Positions 8,797 to 18,150 of a DNA stretch of 64,000 nt are shown here, in pieces. The stretch is taken from positions 14,308 through 78,307 of the forward strand of contig NZ_JBAWKD010000015.1 of assembly GCF_037095735.1 (NCBI RefSeq). The letters run 5' to 3'. Source of the stretch: Frigidibacter sp037095735. GTDB taxonomy: Bacteria > Pseudomonadota > Alphaproteobacteria > Rhodobacterales > Rhodobacteraceae. The translations under genes and the position numbers were made by a program. Numbering within the stretch: the first letter of the stretch is position 1; each line of letters begins with the position of its first letter. The notes below the pieces were generated by a model that was not told where the DNA came from, did no database searches, and saw only the letters and a list, made by a program, of their open reading frames with translations.

Positions 8797-9810
8797 TCAG
8801 AAGCTTTCCAGCACGATCTTGCCCTTCGCCCGATTGCTTTCGATCAGCGCATGGGCCCGGCGCAGGTTGGCCGCGTTGATCGGCGAAAGCGTCTCGGTCA
8901 GCGTCGTGCGGATCCGGCCTTCGTCGACCAGCCGCGCGACCTCGGCCAGCAGCTTGCCCTGCTCGGCCAGATCCGGCGTGCCGAAGATCGGGCGGGTGAA
9001 CATCAGCTCCCAATGGATCGAGACCGCCTTGCGCTTGAAGCCCAGGACGTCGAGCGTCGCCGGATCGTCGATCAGCCCGAACCGTCCCTGCGGCGCGATC
9101 AGCTGCTGAACCTCGGCCAGGTGGCTGTCGGTATGGGTGGTGGAGAAGACGAAGCCCGGCGCGCCGATCTTCAGCGCCGCCACCTGCTCGGCGAGCGGCT
9201 TCGAATGATCGAGCACATGATGGGCGCCAAGCTCTCTCACCCAGGCTTGCGTCTCGGGGCGCGAGGCGGTGGCGATCACCATCAGGTCGGTCAGGGCCCG
9301 GACAAGCTGGATCGCGATCGAGCCCACGCCGCCCGCGCCGCCGATGATCAGGATGGCCGGGGCCGCGCCGGGGACGGGGCGGCGGATGTCCAGTCGGTCG
9401 AAGAGCATCTCCCAGGCGGTGATCGCGGTCAGCGGCAGCGCTGCGGCTTCGGCAGTGCCGAGCGTCGCGGGCTTCTTCGCGGCGATGCGCGCATCGACGA
9501 GGTGATACTCGCTGTTGGCGCCGTCGCGGGTGATCGAGCCTGCATAGTAGACCTCGTCGCCGGGGGCGAAGCCCTGCACCTCGGGGCCGGTCTCGATCAC
9601 GCGCCCGACGGCGTCCCAGCCGAGCACCTTCCATCCGCCCTCTGGCGCGGCCGCGCTCTTGCGGACCTTTGTGTCGACTGGGTTGACCGAGACCGCGGCA
9701 ACCTCGACCAGCAGGTCGTGGCCGGTCGCGACGGGGCGGGGCAGCTCGATGTCCTCGAGCGCATCCGGGCGATCGATCGGGCCGGGGATGCGGTAGCCGA
9801 TGGCTTTCAT
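8797..9810 (-). CDS. Zinc-type alcohol dehydrogenase-like / NAD(P)H quinone reductase
   Basis: 337 aa, medium-chain dehydrogenase/reductase fold. The GroES-like half carries VSVNPVDTKVR and GWDAVGRVIETG; the Rossmann half has ILIIGGAGGVGSIAIQL, the NADPH-binding loop. The zinc ligands of true alcohol dehydrogenases are not evident, so a quinone-oxidoreductase-like reductase of the zinc-binding alcohol dehydrogenase family is the best description. It is divergent from an HxlR regulator, a very common pair in which the regulator represses the reductase until electrophile or quinone stress. Confidence 0.9.
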   Translation of the reverse strand: MKAIGYRIPGPIDRPDALEDIELPRPVATGHDLLVEVAAVSVNPVDTKVRKSAAAPEGGWKVLGWDAVGRVIETGPEVQGFAPGDEVYYAGSITRDGANSEYHLVDARIAAKKPATLGTAEAAALPLTAITAWEMLFDRLDIRRPVPGAAPAILIIGGAGGVGSIAIQLVRALTDLMVIATASRPETQAWVRELGAHHVLDHSKPLAEQVAALKIGAPGFVFSTTHTDSHLAEVQQLIAPQGRFGLIDDPATLDVLGFKRKAVSIHWELMFTRPIFGTPDLAEQGKLLAEVARLVDEGRIRTTLTETLSPINAANLRRAHALIESNRAKGKIVLESF

Positions 9811-9937
9811 GGGGTGTCTCCTTCGTCAGTCCCGCGCGGCGTCGCGCAGCGTCGTTGATCGGACCTGAAACTGGGGGTAGCCTCGATGAACGGCAATACG
9901 CACAACCGATGCACATAGTGTCGAAAAGGATACTGTC

Positions 9938-10312
9938 ATGGCCAAGGCCCGCCACTCGCGGTTCGACTGCACGCCGGGTTGCTCGGTCGAAGCGGCGATC
10001 GCGCTGATCGACGGCAAGTGGAAGTCGATCATCCTGTGGCATCTGCTGTCGGGCACGCTGCGCTTCAACGAGATCCGCCGACATGTCGAGAACTGCACCC
10101 CCAGGATGCTCACCAACCAGCTGCGCGAGATGGAGGAGGACGGGCTGATCACCCGCAAGGTCTATGCGCAGGTGCCGCCGAAGGTGGAATATGCGCTGTC
10201 CGACCTCGGGCGCACGATGGAGCCGATCCTGCGGGCGCTGAAGGACTGGGGCGATGCCAACATCGGTCTCTACGGCAAGCCGAACGGCCACGATCCGCGT
10301 GACGCTGCCTGA
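9938..10312 (+). CDS. HxlR-family transcriptional regulator
   Basis: 124 aa winged-helix protein. Family signatures: VEAAIALIDGKWKSIILWHL, LRFNEIRRHV, TPRMLTNQLREMEEDGLI and the C-terminal YALSDLGRTMEPIL. Two cysteines precede the first helix (CTPGC), a position used for thiol sensing in related regulators such as YodB and HypR. Divergent from the quinone-reductase-like gene, with about 127 bases between starts where the operator should lie. Redox or quinone control of that gene is inferred, not shown. Confidence 0.9.
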   Translation: MAKARHSRFDCTPGCSVEAAIALIDGKWKSIILWHLLSGTLRFNEIRRHVENCTPRMLTNQLREMEEDGLITRKVYAQVPPKVEYALSDLGRTMEPILRALKDWGDANIGLYGKPNGHDPRDAA

Positions 10313-11198
10313 GGGCGCACCTGAACGTCAGATATTCAATGGTCACCGGGCGCGCGGTCGCAGCGTCCGGCATGGTGCCGACAGCCCTTGCCTATGCGAA
10401 ATGCAAAGCCTGATCTCGTTCCTCATCCCGCCAGCCGGACGCTGGAGTGACCACGGGCGGTGCGTCGTCCGCTTGTCGAGTGCTTGGCGTTGACGAAGAG
10501 CATGCGCTTCCAGGCCCTGTCTGCATTGATCCTCATGAAGGTGGTCGCGTGGTTGCACGCCGAAACATGGCCACGATGCAGCTTTGCGAAAAATCATCCC
10601 CGTGACTGATGCTCTGCTGCCAACAGCCGTGCGAAAATATAACTGAGCTATTTCAGTGGCTTGCGTGAGTTCGTCGACTTGCGTCACTCGCCCGCATGTG
10701 GTGAACCTCTAGCCTCGTTGCCACGGTGATCTCTCAACGATTCGATACCCTTGAACCCATAATCGGCCGGGCGCTGGCGTCCCGGTAGCGGACGAACTGC
10801 ACCTATCGATATGACGCCTTCCCTTCGTTCTGGCCCCCTTCCAAGGTCGCTGACATGACAGCCGGGTCACCGAAAGCCGGGCGCTGTGCCGACCGCGTCC
10901 TCATCTGGCGACAAACGTCTGCTCGGGACCCTCCGGACGGAAAGTCGGCAAGAACTACGACGGGCTCGGCGAGCTTTTCGGCCCGGGGGGCGCGTCGCTT
11001 CAGGGGCCGGGCGGCGTCGGTAACTGATTGTTCCATATGGTTTTTCGCAGACTCGACTCGGCAGGATGTCGATCCAGAGAATCTTTGCGGACCGCGGAAA
11101 TTTCCGGGTTTCGATTTTCGGGTCGCGGCAGAATCATTCGGGGCATCGAGCAGCCATCCGGAGAAACTTCCGAAGAGATCATCCCTGAGCAAGAAAAA

Positions 11199-11217
11199 GC
11201 CCGGCACGAGGCCGGGC
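11199..11217 (-). terminator. Leftward intrinsic terminator upstream of tnsA
   Basis: GCCCGGC (11199-11205) pairs with GCCGGGC (11211-11217) around ACGAG. Read on the minus strand the stem is followed by TTTTTCTTGC, a classical rho-independent terminator. No minus-strand gene precedes it, which is odd. Confidence 0.7.
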
Positions 11218-11260
11218 GCAAGGTGTCGGGCGAACCCGTAGAATCGACCTGAAAGGTAAG

Positions 11261-11303
11261 CTCTCGACAGAAGAGCGCAAGCGGTTCTCCCGACTTTCGA
11301 CAG
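11261..11303 (+). repeat. Two direct CTYTCGACAG repeats near tnsA
   Basis: CTCTCGACAG (11261) and CTTTCGACAG (11294) are spaced 33 bases apart, each followed by an AAG-containing stretch. TnsB sites of Tn7-like elements come as spaced repeats near the ends, so these are weak candidates. Confidence 0.25.
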
Positions 11304-11366
11304 CAAGGCCTGCGCCGGCACCGCCGCGCAGGAACGGCATCGCTTTGCCGAACGGAGACCTATCGA

Positions 11367-12056
11367 ATGAAGCATCTCGCTTCGGTCAACTTCCTGCCTG
11401 ACCCGGCCAAGAGCCGCGCCAAGCGCCCGATCCCCAAGGCCTCGCAGGGCCACTTCGTCGGAGAGTTCGTCTTCGGCTTCGACAAGCCGCAGCGCGTCGG
11501 CTTCGCGAGCCTCCTCGAATACAACGCGGCTCTCTGCGCGGTTTACCGTCCGGGCTTCGTGGATCTGGAGGAGCAGCTCGAGCGGGTGGTGTTCCGCAAG
11601 CTGAATGGCAAGCCCGGCGACCACTACCTCGACTACCGCGTTACCTACCACAATGGTCTGCGCATCGGCATGGCGGTGAAGCCCGCGGCGATCGCTGCGA
11701 AGCCCGAGTTCCAGGCGACGATGCGTGCCGTCGCACGCGCAGCAGTATCACGCGTCGTCGATAAGGTCGTCGTCGTCACAGAGCGCCACATCCATCCGGT
11801 CGAGCTGCACAATGCGGAGCTCTTCCACGCCGCGCGTCGACCGGTCGCGGATGAAGACAGGGTGATCGGCGAGCTCTGCGCCCGGCTACGCACACCGAAC
11901 ACGGTGGAGGCTATGCTGGACCAGGGCCGCCACGACGGTGTGACGCTGTTTGGCGTGGCGCGCGCCATTCACGGCCGTGGTCTGCGCCTCGTGCGCAACG
12001 AGCGGATCGACCACTCTGCTCTCGTCGCGGCGAATGACGTGAGGCAGGCGGCATGA
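11367..12056 (+). CDS. tnsA: TnsA-like transposon endonuclease
   Basis: 229 aa. TnsA makes the 5' strand cuts at transposon ends, giving cut-and-paste rather than replicative transposition. The restriction-like catalytic core is visible: E51 in SLLEYNAAL, D89 in HYLDYRVTY, and K105 in GMAVKPAAI, matching the E-D-(Q)-K pattern of Tn7 TnsA; the Gln position is Val here. The C-terminal part contains a possible winged helix (LRTPNTVEAMLDQ) as expected for the TnsC-contacting domain. Its stop overlaps the start of tnsB in ATGA, so translation is coupled. Confidence 0.85.
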   Translation: MKHLASVNFLPDPAKSRAKRPIPKASQGHFVGEFVFGFDKPQRVGFASLLEYNAALCAVYRPGFVDLEEQLERVVFRKLNGKPGDHYLDYRVTYHNGLRIGMAVKPAAIAAKPEFQATMRAVARAAVSRVVDKVVVVTERHIHPVELHNAELFHAARRPVADEDRVIGELCARLRTPNTVEAMLDQGRHDGVTLFGVARAIHGRGLRLVRNERIDHSALVAANDVRQAA

Positions 12057-14257
12057 TCGGGGCAAACCGCAAGCTCGCGCTCTCGGTGCAGAGCCCCCTC
12101 GAGGAGGGGGCCGCCTTCGAACTGAACAAGCGGCGTGGAACGGTTGTCCAGCTGCGCCCGACGTCCTGCCTTGTCTTGTGGGACGAGTTCGTCGATGCGG
12201 AGACCGGCGAGATCTTCCCGCCGGTCTCCGAAGTCATCCCGCACGAGGAGATCAGCCGAAACGACATGAACGGTCGCCTGCGGATCCTCTCGCGGCCGTC
12301 CGTGCTTGCGGCCGCGGAGGTGCGCGGGCGTGTCGATCGCAACAAGAAGGAGATCGCGCGCATGAACTGGCGCCTCTGCTTCGTCAAGGCGGCGCAGACG
12401 ATGATCGACGAGGGCCGACTGCAGGAAAGCCGGGCGTCCTTCGTGGAACAGGATGTGCATCTGCTCAGCCTCGGCTCGGTCTACTACAATCGTTACCTCC
12501 TCGATCAGGCCGGCGCATCGCGCAAGCGTGGCGGCGCGCAGGTGAACCTCGGCCCGCAGTCGAAACCGTCGACCTCCCCGGCGCAGATCTTCAAGTGGTT
12601 CCTGAAGCACCAGAGGGGCGGTGAAAACGCGCTCTTCGACAGTTACGGAGCGTCGGGAAACCGTCGCGGACGCTACAGCGAAGCCGAACAGGAGCTGATG
12701 CGGTCGGTCATCGACAGTCGGCTTGACGGGGAGCGCTGCTCCATCGCATCGCTCCACTCCAGCGTCGATGCGGTTTTCAGGGCCTACAACGAGCAGGCGG
12801 CGCGTCAGCAGCCTCCGGGGCCCGTGTTCAACATTCCCGGCTACGATTACGTTCGCTCCGTGATCGACGACATGGCTCCACTGGATCACATGATCCGGAC
12901 GCGGGGCCTGAAGCATGCCCATCAGAGCCTTCACCCGCTCGGCGTCGGCGTGAAGACGAGCCGCGCGCTCGAGCGTGTGGAGGTCGACGAATACACGACC
13001 GACCTGATGGTCATCCTGAGAGACCTCGGGATCTGGGATTGGCTGCAGCCCGAAGAGAGGCTGATGATCGGGCTCGACGGGGCGACGCGTCGCGTCGCAC
13101 TGTCGATCGCCATCGATGTCCATACCCGTTGCATCGTCGGCATGCAGATCTCGGCCAGCGAGACCACCTCGCTCTTCCGTGAGACGCTCGAGATGATCTT
13201 CATGGACAAGACGCCGAACTCGGATGCCGTCGGCGCGCACGAACCGTGGAAAATGCACGGCCGCCCCGAGAGGATCGTCCTCGACCGCGGGCCGAACTAC
13301 GTCCCGGATACCGTCTATGACCTGATCGCGAGCCTCGGCTTCACCAACATGGGGGCACCGGCGAAGAAGCCGTGGCTGCGGCCCTATGTCGAGAGGTTCT
13401 TCCGGACCCTGCACAACGGGCTTCTTCAGCGCTTTACCGGTCGGACGTTCAGCAATGTCGTCCAGCGTGGCGAGAACGACGCCGCCGAGCGGGCCTCGAT
13501 GTCGATCGACGAGTTCCTGCACTGGCTGGTGCGGTGGATCGTCGAGATCTACCACCTGACCCCGCAGGAAGGCCTGAATGGCCTGACGCCGGCAGAGGCT
13601 TGGGATCATTCCCAGACCGTCTCGCGTCTGCAGGCCGTGTCACGCTCGGAGCTGCGCAAGGTCTTCGGGATCCGCCGCATTCGCAAACTCGGCCCTGCCG
13701 GCATCGACATGATGCACATCAACTACCAGACGAAGGATCTGGCGAGGATCTTCCTCGGGCCGGGTGGCAAGCGAAAGACCTTCGAGGTTGCCTGGTGGCC
13801 CCATGACATCGGCGCGATCGAGGTCAAGGTCGCCCCGGATCACTGGATGACCGTGACCGCGACAGATCCGATGTGGATCGGCAAGTCGTTCGATGATCTT
13901 GCTGCGATCCGCCGCCGGCTCGCCGCTGAGCGCGATCGGTCCGACGCGGTCAAGGCGCGTGCGCTGGCGGACCTGGACGCCGCAGCTTACCGGGCCAAGG
14001 CACTGCGCGGCATTCTCCCCACCACCCTCACGGATGCGACCTACGATCGGACGGAGGACGAATACCTGCGCTTCATGAAGACGGCAGAGACCGAGTTCGA
14101 TGCGCCGGATTTCGAGGGCCTCTTCGACGGTGTCGTCGATCTGTCGGCAGACCTGCAGGAGGGCGAGGTCGCTGCCGATGACGCACCCGGGCATCCCGCA
14201 CCTGCACAACCCGTTCCCAAGACGTCCTTCGAGGACGATGACGACCTGATGGAGTGA
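12053..14257 (+). CDS. tnsB: TnsB-like DDE transposase
   Basis: 734 aa, Mu/Tn7-type integrase. The rve catalytic core carries D312 (VEVDEYTTD), D411 (RIVLDRGPNY) and E447 (RPYVERFFRT), a complete DDE triad. N-terminal residues about 1-270 are the DNA-binding region, followed by the C-terminal mu-type beta barrel around residues 530-600 and a charged tail (ending DDDDLME) likely used to bind TnsC. TnsB recognises the transposon ends and joins 3' ends to target DNA. Length is usual for the family. No disruption is seen. Confidence 0.92.
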   Translation: MIGANRKLALSVQSPLEEGAAFELNKRRGTVVQLRPTSCLVLWDEFVDAETGEIFPPVSEVIPHEEISRNDMNGRLRILSRPSVLAAAEVRGRVDRNKKEIARMNWRLCFVKAAQTMIDEGRLQESRASFVEQDVHLLSLGSVYYNRYLLDQAGASRKRGGAQVNLGPQSKPSTSPAQIFKWFLKHQRGGENALFDSYGASGNRRGRYSEAEQELMRSVIDSRLDGERCSIASLHSSVDAVFRAYNEQAARQQPPGPVFNIPGYDYVRSVIDDMAPLDHMIRTRGLKHAHQSLHPLGVGVKTSRALERVEVDEYTTDLMVILRDLGIWDWLQPEERLMIGLDGATRRVALSIAIDVHTRCIVGMQISASETTSLFRETLEMIFMDKTPNSDAVGAHEPWKMHGRPERIVLDRGPNYVPDTVYDLIASLGFTNMGAPAKKPWLRPYVERFFRTLHNGLLQRFTGRTFSNVVQRGENDAAERASMSIDEFLHWLVRWIVEIYHLTPQEGLNGLTPAEAWDHSQTVSRLQAVSRSELRKVFGIRRIRKLGPAGIDMMHINYQTKDLARIFLGPGGKRKTFEVAWWPHDIGAIEVKVAPDHWMTVTATDPMWIGKSFDDLAAIRRRLAAERDRSDAVKARALADLDAAAYRAKALRGILPTTLTDATYDRTEDEYLRFMKTAETEFDAPDFEGLFDGVVDLSADLQEGEVAADDAPGHPAPAQPVPKTSFEDDDDLME

Positions 14258-14262
14258 CGCTG

Positions 14263-15273
14263 ATGACCGCCCATGCTTCCGAGACCACGACCGTCAGCGC
14301 CGTGCCCTCCGTCTCCGAACCGCCGCCGGCAACGGACCTGCCGGGGCGTGCAGACTGGCTGACGGCGCGTTACCTGAAGAACGCCCGCGACGACGACTTT
14401 CTGGACTACCTGCGCGAGATCCTGCAGGTCGGCGCAGGCGGCGAGCTGCTGCCTGCGGCGGTGCGCGACCCGCTGAATGGAGAAACCCTCGGGCTGCAGG
14501 TCATTGGCGAGTCCGGCGACGGAAAGTCCGTGATGATCGAACGCAATCTCGCGGCGATCCCGGGGCTCGAGCGGATGAAGGACGGCAACCCCGGCCACTA
14601 CATCCGTATCACCGTCGCACCGGAGGCGACGATCAAGAGCCTCGCCTCCGACATCCTTCATGAAACCGGATATGCGCGCCTCGCCCCGCGTGCCAAGGCA
14701 CATGAGGCCTGGGCGGTCGTGCGCCACCGGCTGAAGGCGCTCGGGGTCGCGATGCTCTGGATCGACGAGGGCCACCACCTCTTGCGCGGCGGCGCGGGGC
14801 GCGACGTCGCAGGCGCGCTCCAGACCCTGAAGAACCTCCTGCAGGGGGAGGGGGCCGTCGCGGTGATCCTCTCCGGCGTGCCGCAGCTCGAGGATCGGAT
14901 CTCGTCCGACCCCGAGACCTTCCGCCGCTATCGCCTGCGCCAGCGTCTGCAGCCGCTCACCGCCGGCAGTAGCGACATGCAACGCTTCCGGCGTTTCCTC
15001 GAGGCTTGCTGTCGGAAACTGGACCTCCAGGTGCCGGACGATCCCACCTTTGCGGAGCGGATCGCTTTTTCGCAGAGGGGCGGACTGGGCCGGTCGATCG
15101 CCTTCGCCAAGGCCACGATCCGTCGCGCGCTGATCAACCGCTCGACCGCCATCACCTTCGCAGATGCGCGCAGGTCATGGGTGCTTTCCGGTGGTGTCGA
15201 CGGCGAAGCCTCGCCCTTCGACGCCGGCGACTGGTCCGATCTGCGCAAGCTTCTGGAAAGCCGGGGGTGGTGA
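14263..15273 (+). CDS. tnsC: TnsC-like AAA ATPase, transposition regulator
   Basis: 336 aa from the ATG at 14263, preceded by GGAG; a GTG at 14254 overlapping the tnsB stop would add three residues. Walker A is VIGESGDGKSVM and Walker B is MLWIDEGHHLL, with the double histidine common in TnsC/TniB proteins. Sensor region VILSGVPQLEDR follows. TnsC assembles on target DNA and links TniQ to TnsAB. Gene order and overlap support a functional unit. Confidence 0.9.
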   Translation: MTAHASETTTVSAVPSVSEPPPATDLPGRADWLTARYLKNARDDDFLDYLREILQVGAGGELLPAAVRDPLNGETLGLQVIGESGDGKSVMIERNLAAIPGLERMKDGNPGHYIRITVAPEATIKSLASDILHETGYARLAPRAKAHEAWAVVRHRLKALGVAMLWIDEGHHLLRGGAGRDVAGALQTLKNLLQGEGAVAVILSGVPQLEDRISSDPETFRRYRLRQRLQPLTAGSSDMQRFRRFLEACCRKLDLQVPDDPTFAERIAFSQRGGLGRSIAFAKATIRRALINRSTAITFADARRSWVLSGGVDGEASPFDAGDWSDLRKLLESRGW

Positions 15274-15278
15274 AGCCG

Positions 15279-16811
15279 ATGCTGTCGCCCTTCGTCCCCT
15301 ACGATCCGATCGAGACGGTCCAGTCCTACGCGGGCCGCCTTTCGCTGCTCCACACCGGCCAGCGCGCGGCACGGCTTCTCGAGGATTGCGGGGTGAAACT
15401 GCAGCGCTTCGCCTCGGGCCATTCCGAGGACGTGTCCCGCTTCGCCGAGGCTGTTGGCGAGGATTCTGCGCGTCTGCTGGCCGGCACGATCCGCTCGCTC
15501 AGCCGCTACAACCAGTTCCGGGGCGAGGACTTCTCGCGACAGGTGCTGACACCGCGGATCCGGCAATTCTGCCCGCATTGTCTGCGCGAGGATGGGGCGC
15601 CCGTCGAATGGCGGCATCGGCTTGAATGGTGCTTCTGGCCTGTGACCGTCTGTCCGGTGCACCGATCGGCATTGGTCGAGGTCGACGTCGAAGGCATTGA
15701 TGACATCCGCGATGCCGTAGAGGCGGCAGGTGGTCTCGAAGCCGCGGAGGCCGCAACGCCCCATGCCGAGGGCGGTCGCTGCCTCGCCTGGCTAAGCGAC
15801 CGGCTCGTTGTGAAGGACGGCACGGATTGGCTGGCGGACCAGACCATCGAGCAGATCCTGAATGCCTCCGAAATGCTGGGCACGGTTCTCGAGCATGGTC
15901 AGGACGTCCGCCCGGCGCGCCTCTCGCGGCGCGAGCGCGGTGCTGCACTGGAAGCGGGATTTCGCATCTACGAGCAGGGGGCGGAGGCTGTCTATGCGGC
16001 GCTGGGCGATATCCGCGGGCGGGCGGCGGCCACAGCCGTCCATGCCGGACCGCTCGCCATGTATGGGCCGCTCTACGACTGGCTGGACCGTCGCTCGCAG
16101 CTGATCGCGCCCGGCCCGATCCGGACCATCTTGCGCGAGCACATCCTCGATCACGACGCCTACATGCGCGGCGAGAAGCTCCTCGGCGAGGTGGTCACCG
16201 AGCGCCGCCTTCACTCCGTGAAAAGCTTGGCACTCACCCTGAAGGTTGACCGACGCCGCATGTCCCGCCTTCTCCAGAAGCTCGGCCTGGTGCCCGAAGG
16301 CGCCAGCGATGCCGAAAGCGGACGCCTTGTCTGGCCTGTGCAGGAGGTCGAACAGCTGGTCACGGATTACGAGGCCGCGATCCCGCTCGCGGAAGTCCCC
16401 GAATATATCGGCGGCACCCAGAACCAGACGCTGGCGCTATATCGTTCAGGGATCCTCCCCGCGGTCATCCCGGCAGACGCGCCGGGGGCGGTGCGCGGGG
16501 TGATTTTCGCAAGGCGCGTCCTCGACGAGTTGCTGGCGCGGATCGAGGCCATGCCCTTGCTGGAAGACGACGGTCGTGCCGCAGTCCTGTCGGTGGGCGA
16601 CGCCTGCCAGCGCCACTGGGGAAAGACGGATGATCTGTTCCGAAACGTGTTTTCCGGCGAAGTCACCGCTGTCCGTATGGCTGGAGAGCCGCGACTCCAT
16701 GCGATCCGGGTCATGGTTGCCGACCTGGCTTCGGCCCGGACGAAGAAGGCCGTCACGTCGCAGCGTCGATCCGGCAGCCTATCCAAGGGGACTGCCGGCC
16801 AAGGGTGCTGA
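15279..16811 (+). CDS. tniQ: TniQ-family target-selection protein
   Basis: 510 aa from ATG 15279; a GTG at 15270 overlapping the tnsC stop gives 513. The N-terminal TniQ domain starts PYDPIETVQSYAGRLSLLH. A zinc-finger pattern follows near residues 95-125: QFCPHC, then WRHRLEWC and VCPVHRSAL. The long C-terminal region, residues about 250-510, has helix-turn-helix-like stretches (SLALTLKVDRRRMSRLLQKLG) that probably recognise the target site, as in TnsD-type proteins. The C-terminal 70 residues are echoed by a decayed fragment at 29275-29491. Confidence 0.87.
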   Translation: MLSPFVPYDPIETVQSYAGRLSLLHTGQRAARLLEDCGVKLQRFASGHSEDVSRFAEAVGEDSARLLAGTIRSLSRYNQFRGEDFSRQVLTPRIRQFCPHCLREDGAPVEWRHRLEWCFWPVTVCPVHRSALVEVDVEGIDDIRDAVEAAGGLEAAEAATPHAEGGRCLAWLSDRLVVKDGTDWLADQTIEQILNASEMLGTVLEHGQDVRPARLSRRERGAALEAGFRIYEQGAEAVYAALGDIRGRAAATAVHAGPLAMYGPLYDWLDRRSQLIAPGPIRTILREHILDHDAYMRGEKLLGEVVTERRLHSVKSLALTLKVDRRRMSRLLQKLGLVPEGASDAESGRLVWPVQEVEQLVTDYEAAIPLAEVPEYIGGTQNQTLALYRSGILPAVIPADAPGAVRGVIFARRVLDELLARIEAMPLLEDDGRAAVLSVGDACQRHWGKTDDLFRNVFSGEVTAVRMAGEPRLHAIRVMVADLASARTKKAVTSQRRSGSLSKGTAGQGC

Positions 16812-17223
16812 GCGAGCGGCGGATTCTTGGGGGCGACCGTGGCGCTCGGTTGGGATTGACGCCTGCGACGGAGCCGCACGTTGTGTTGGCGCGACCCCTG
16901 CACGGGTCACCGCTGCGGTCTCGAAACCACGGGCACGAACGTGTTCGGGCAGCAGCGGGGCGACGGTCACACTCTCTATTTCGGCGTGGTCTGTGAGCTT
17001 CTACAACTAGCGTGCAAGCGTGCCACGCTGGCCGTTAGAGATCCCGAGTTTCGGAATAGGTTGTTGCAGGCGGGGAGGGTCGCCTGCGATTCCCTGCACG
17101 GCGCGACCCCGTCAGAATTCGCTCCGATCAGCAAGGCGCCCACCGCGTTCCGTGTGACAAGACCAAACCGCCCGGCCCCCTTTGAGGGGCCGGGCGAACG
17201 GAGCCGCGCCACTGCCACTGGCC
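16812..17223. other. Spacer between tniQ and the metabolic island
   Basis: No gene supported. Holds a strong hairpin (17170-17195, listed separately). If the transposon had no cargo, its right end would lie here, but I find no terminal repeat. Confidence 0.5.
17170..17195 (-). terminator. Strong hairpin after the leftward DapA-like gene
   Basis: GCCCGGCCCC (17170-17179) pairs perfectly with GGGGCCGGGC (17186-17195), 10 bp with a 6-base loop, 29 bases beyond the stop of the leftward gene. T-tract is weak. Confidence 0.65.
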
Positions 17224-18150
17224 CTAGGCTGCGACGGGCACCCGAAGGCCGGGAATTTCAAGCGCGTGGATCTCGGTCAGCCGCTTCTGGACATCTTCGT
17301 CGGAGATCGGCAGTCGCGGCGGACGGAGGTGCCCGCCGTCCAGATCCATAGCATTAAGGATCGGTTTGACCGAGCGCACTGCCTTGCCGCCGTTGCGCTG
17401 AAGAATTTCGGCGAGGCGCATCAGCTTACCATAGGACAGCCGCAGGCCTTCGTAATCCTTGGCCTGCCAGGCGTCTATGACCGACCGCACCAGTTCCGGG
17501 GCGACATTCCCCTCGGTGCCCATGAAGCCGTTTCCGCCAAGGGCGAGCGTGTTCACCGCAATTGCGGGTCCGGCGTTGTGGATTTCTAGTCGATCACCAA
17601 GCCGCGCGATCAGTTCTGCAAGATAGCTCATGTCGAGGCCGCCGTAGGCGATGCCGGTGATTTGCGCATAGCGGTCGCAGAGCCGTTCGATCATCGGGAT
17701 CGGCAGCGCGAATCCGATCGAGCGGGGGTGACAGGACAGGTGGATCTTGAGCGGGGTCTGGTCGATGATCGTGCGGTAGTAGAGCTCCATTTCGGCCTCG
17801 CTTGGGCGAGTGCCGTGGCCGATGTCGAGGGAGAAGATCTGCGCGGTGCCGATCCGCGCCCGCTCCACGTGCTTCATGAAGGTCACAAGCTCCGAAGCCT
17901 GCCGCGGCTCGAACCCCATGGCGCGGTAGGTGGTCTTTCCGTCCAGCTCCTCGCGCGAGATCTGCAGAACGAGATCCAGATCCTCAGGCGTGAGCGTGAA
18001 GGCCTCGCTGCTGGAGCTGCCAGCGACGTAGACTGAGCAGCGTGCCTTCACGAGCCTGCGCAGGTGGCGCCGATAGGCGGCTTCGTCAACCTGTCCCTGT
18101 GCATCGAAGGGAATGATGCTGATGACGACGACGCTGAGTTCCTTGGTCAT
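17224..18150 (-). CDS. Dihydrodipicolinate synthase-family protein lacking the Schiff-base lysine
   Basis: 308 aa. The N-terminus (VVVISIIPFDAQGQVDEAAYRRHLRRLV) and the overall TIM-barrel pattern place it in the DapA/NanA aldolase-like superfamily. However, where the catalytic lysine sits in the family (GIKD or GVKE), this protein has TGIAYGGLD, and the tyrosine motif region reads IHLSCHPRSIG. A second copy of this divergent type lies at 23271. Its ATG overlaps the stop of the PrpF-like gene (ATGA), so the two are co-translated. It may be an enzyme with a different mechanism; function cannot be assigned. Confidence 0.82.
   Translation of the reverse strand: MTKELSVVVISIIPFDAQGQVDEAAYRRHLRRLVKARCSVYVAGSSSSEAFTLTPEDLDLVLQISREELDGKTTYRAMGFEPRQASELVTFMKHVERARIGTAQIFSLDIGHGTRPSEAEMELYYRTIIDQTPLKIHLSCHPRSIGFALPIPMIERLCDRYAQITGIAYGGLDMSYLAELIARLGDRLEIHNAGPAIAVNTLALGGNGFMGTEGNVAPELVRSVIDAWQAKDYEGLRLSYGKLMRLAEILQRNGGKAVRSVKPILNAMDLDGGHLRPPRLPISDEDVQKRLTEIHALEIPGLRVPVAA

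Larger units (their letters stand above)
10313..11366. other. Long non-coding region upstream of tnsA, expected to hold the left transposon end
   Basis: About 1.05 kb with no supported gene. The left end of the Tn7-like element should lie here. I see two direct copies of a CTYTCGACAG motif (11261-11270, 11294-11303) and an orphan leftward terminator (11199-11217), but no terminal inverted repeat or target duplication I can defend, and no tRNA. Confidence 0.5.
11367..16811 (+). mobile_element. Tn7-like transposition module tnsA-tnsB-tnsC-tniQ (ends not located)
   Basis: Four same-strand genes in canonical order, with tnsA/tnsB overlapping by four bases and the tnsB/tnsC and tnsC/tniQ junctions also offering GTGA overlaps. 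TnsA-like endonuclease plus DDE transposase predicts cut-and-paste movement with TniQ-directed targeting. No Cas gene or CRISPR lies nearby. The downstream metabolic island (17224-29125) may be its cargo because a decayed second tniQ tail lies at 29275. Confidence 0.9.

Noticed and set aside
11367..17223. CRISPR array or Cas genes linked to the Tn7-like module
   Set aside because: No regularly spaced repeats and no Cas-like protein in the window; targeting must rely on TniQ alone.
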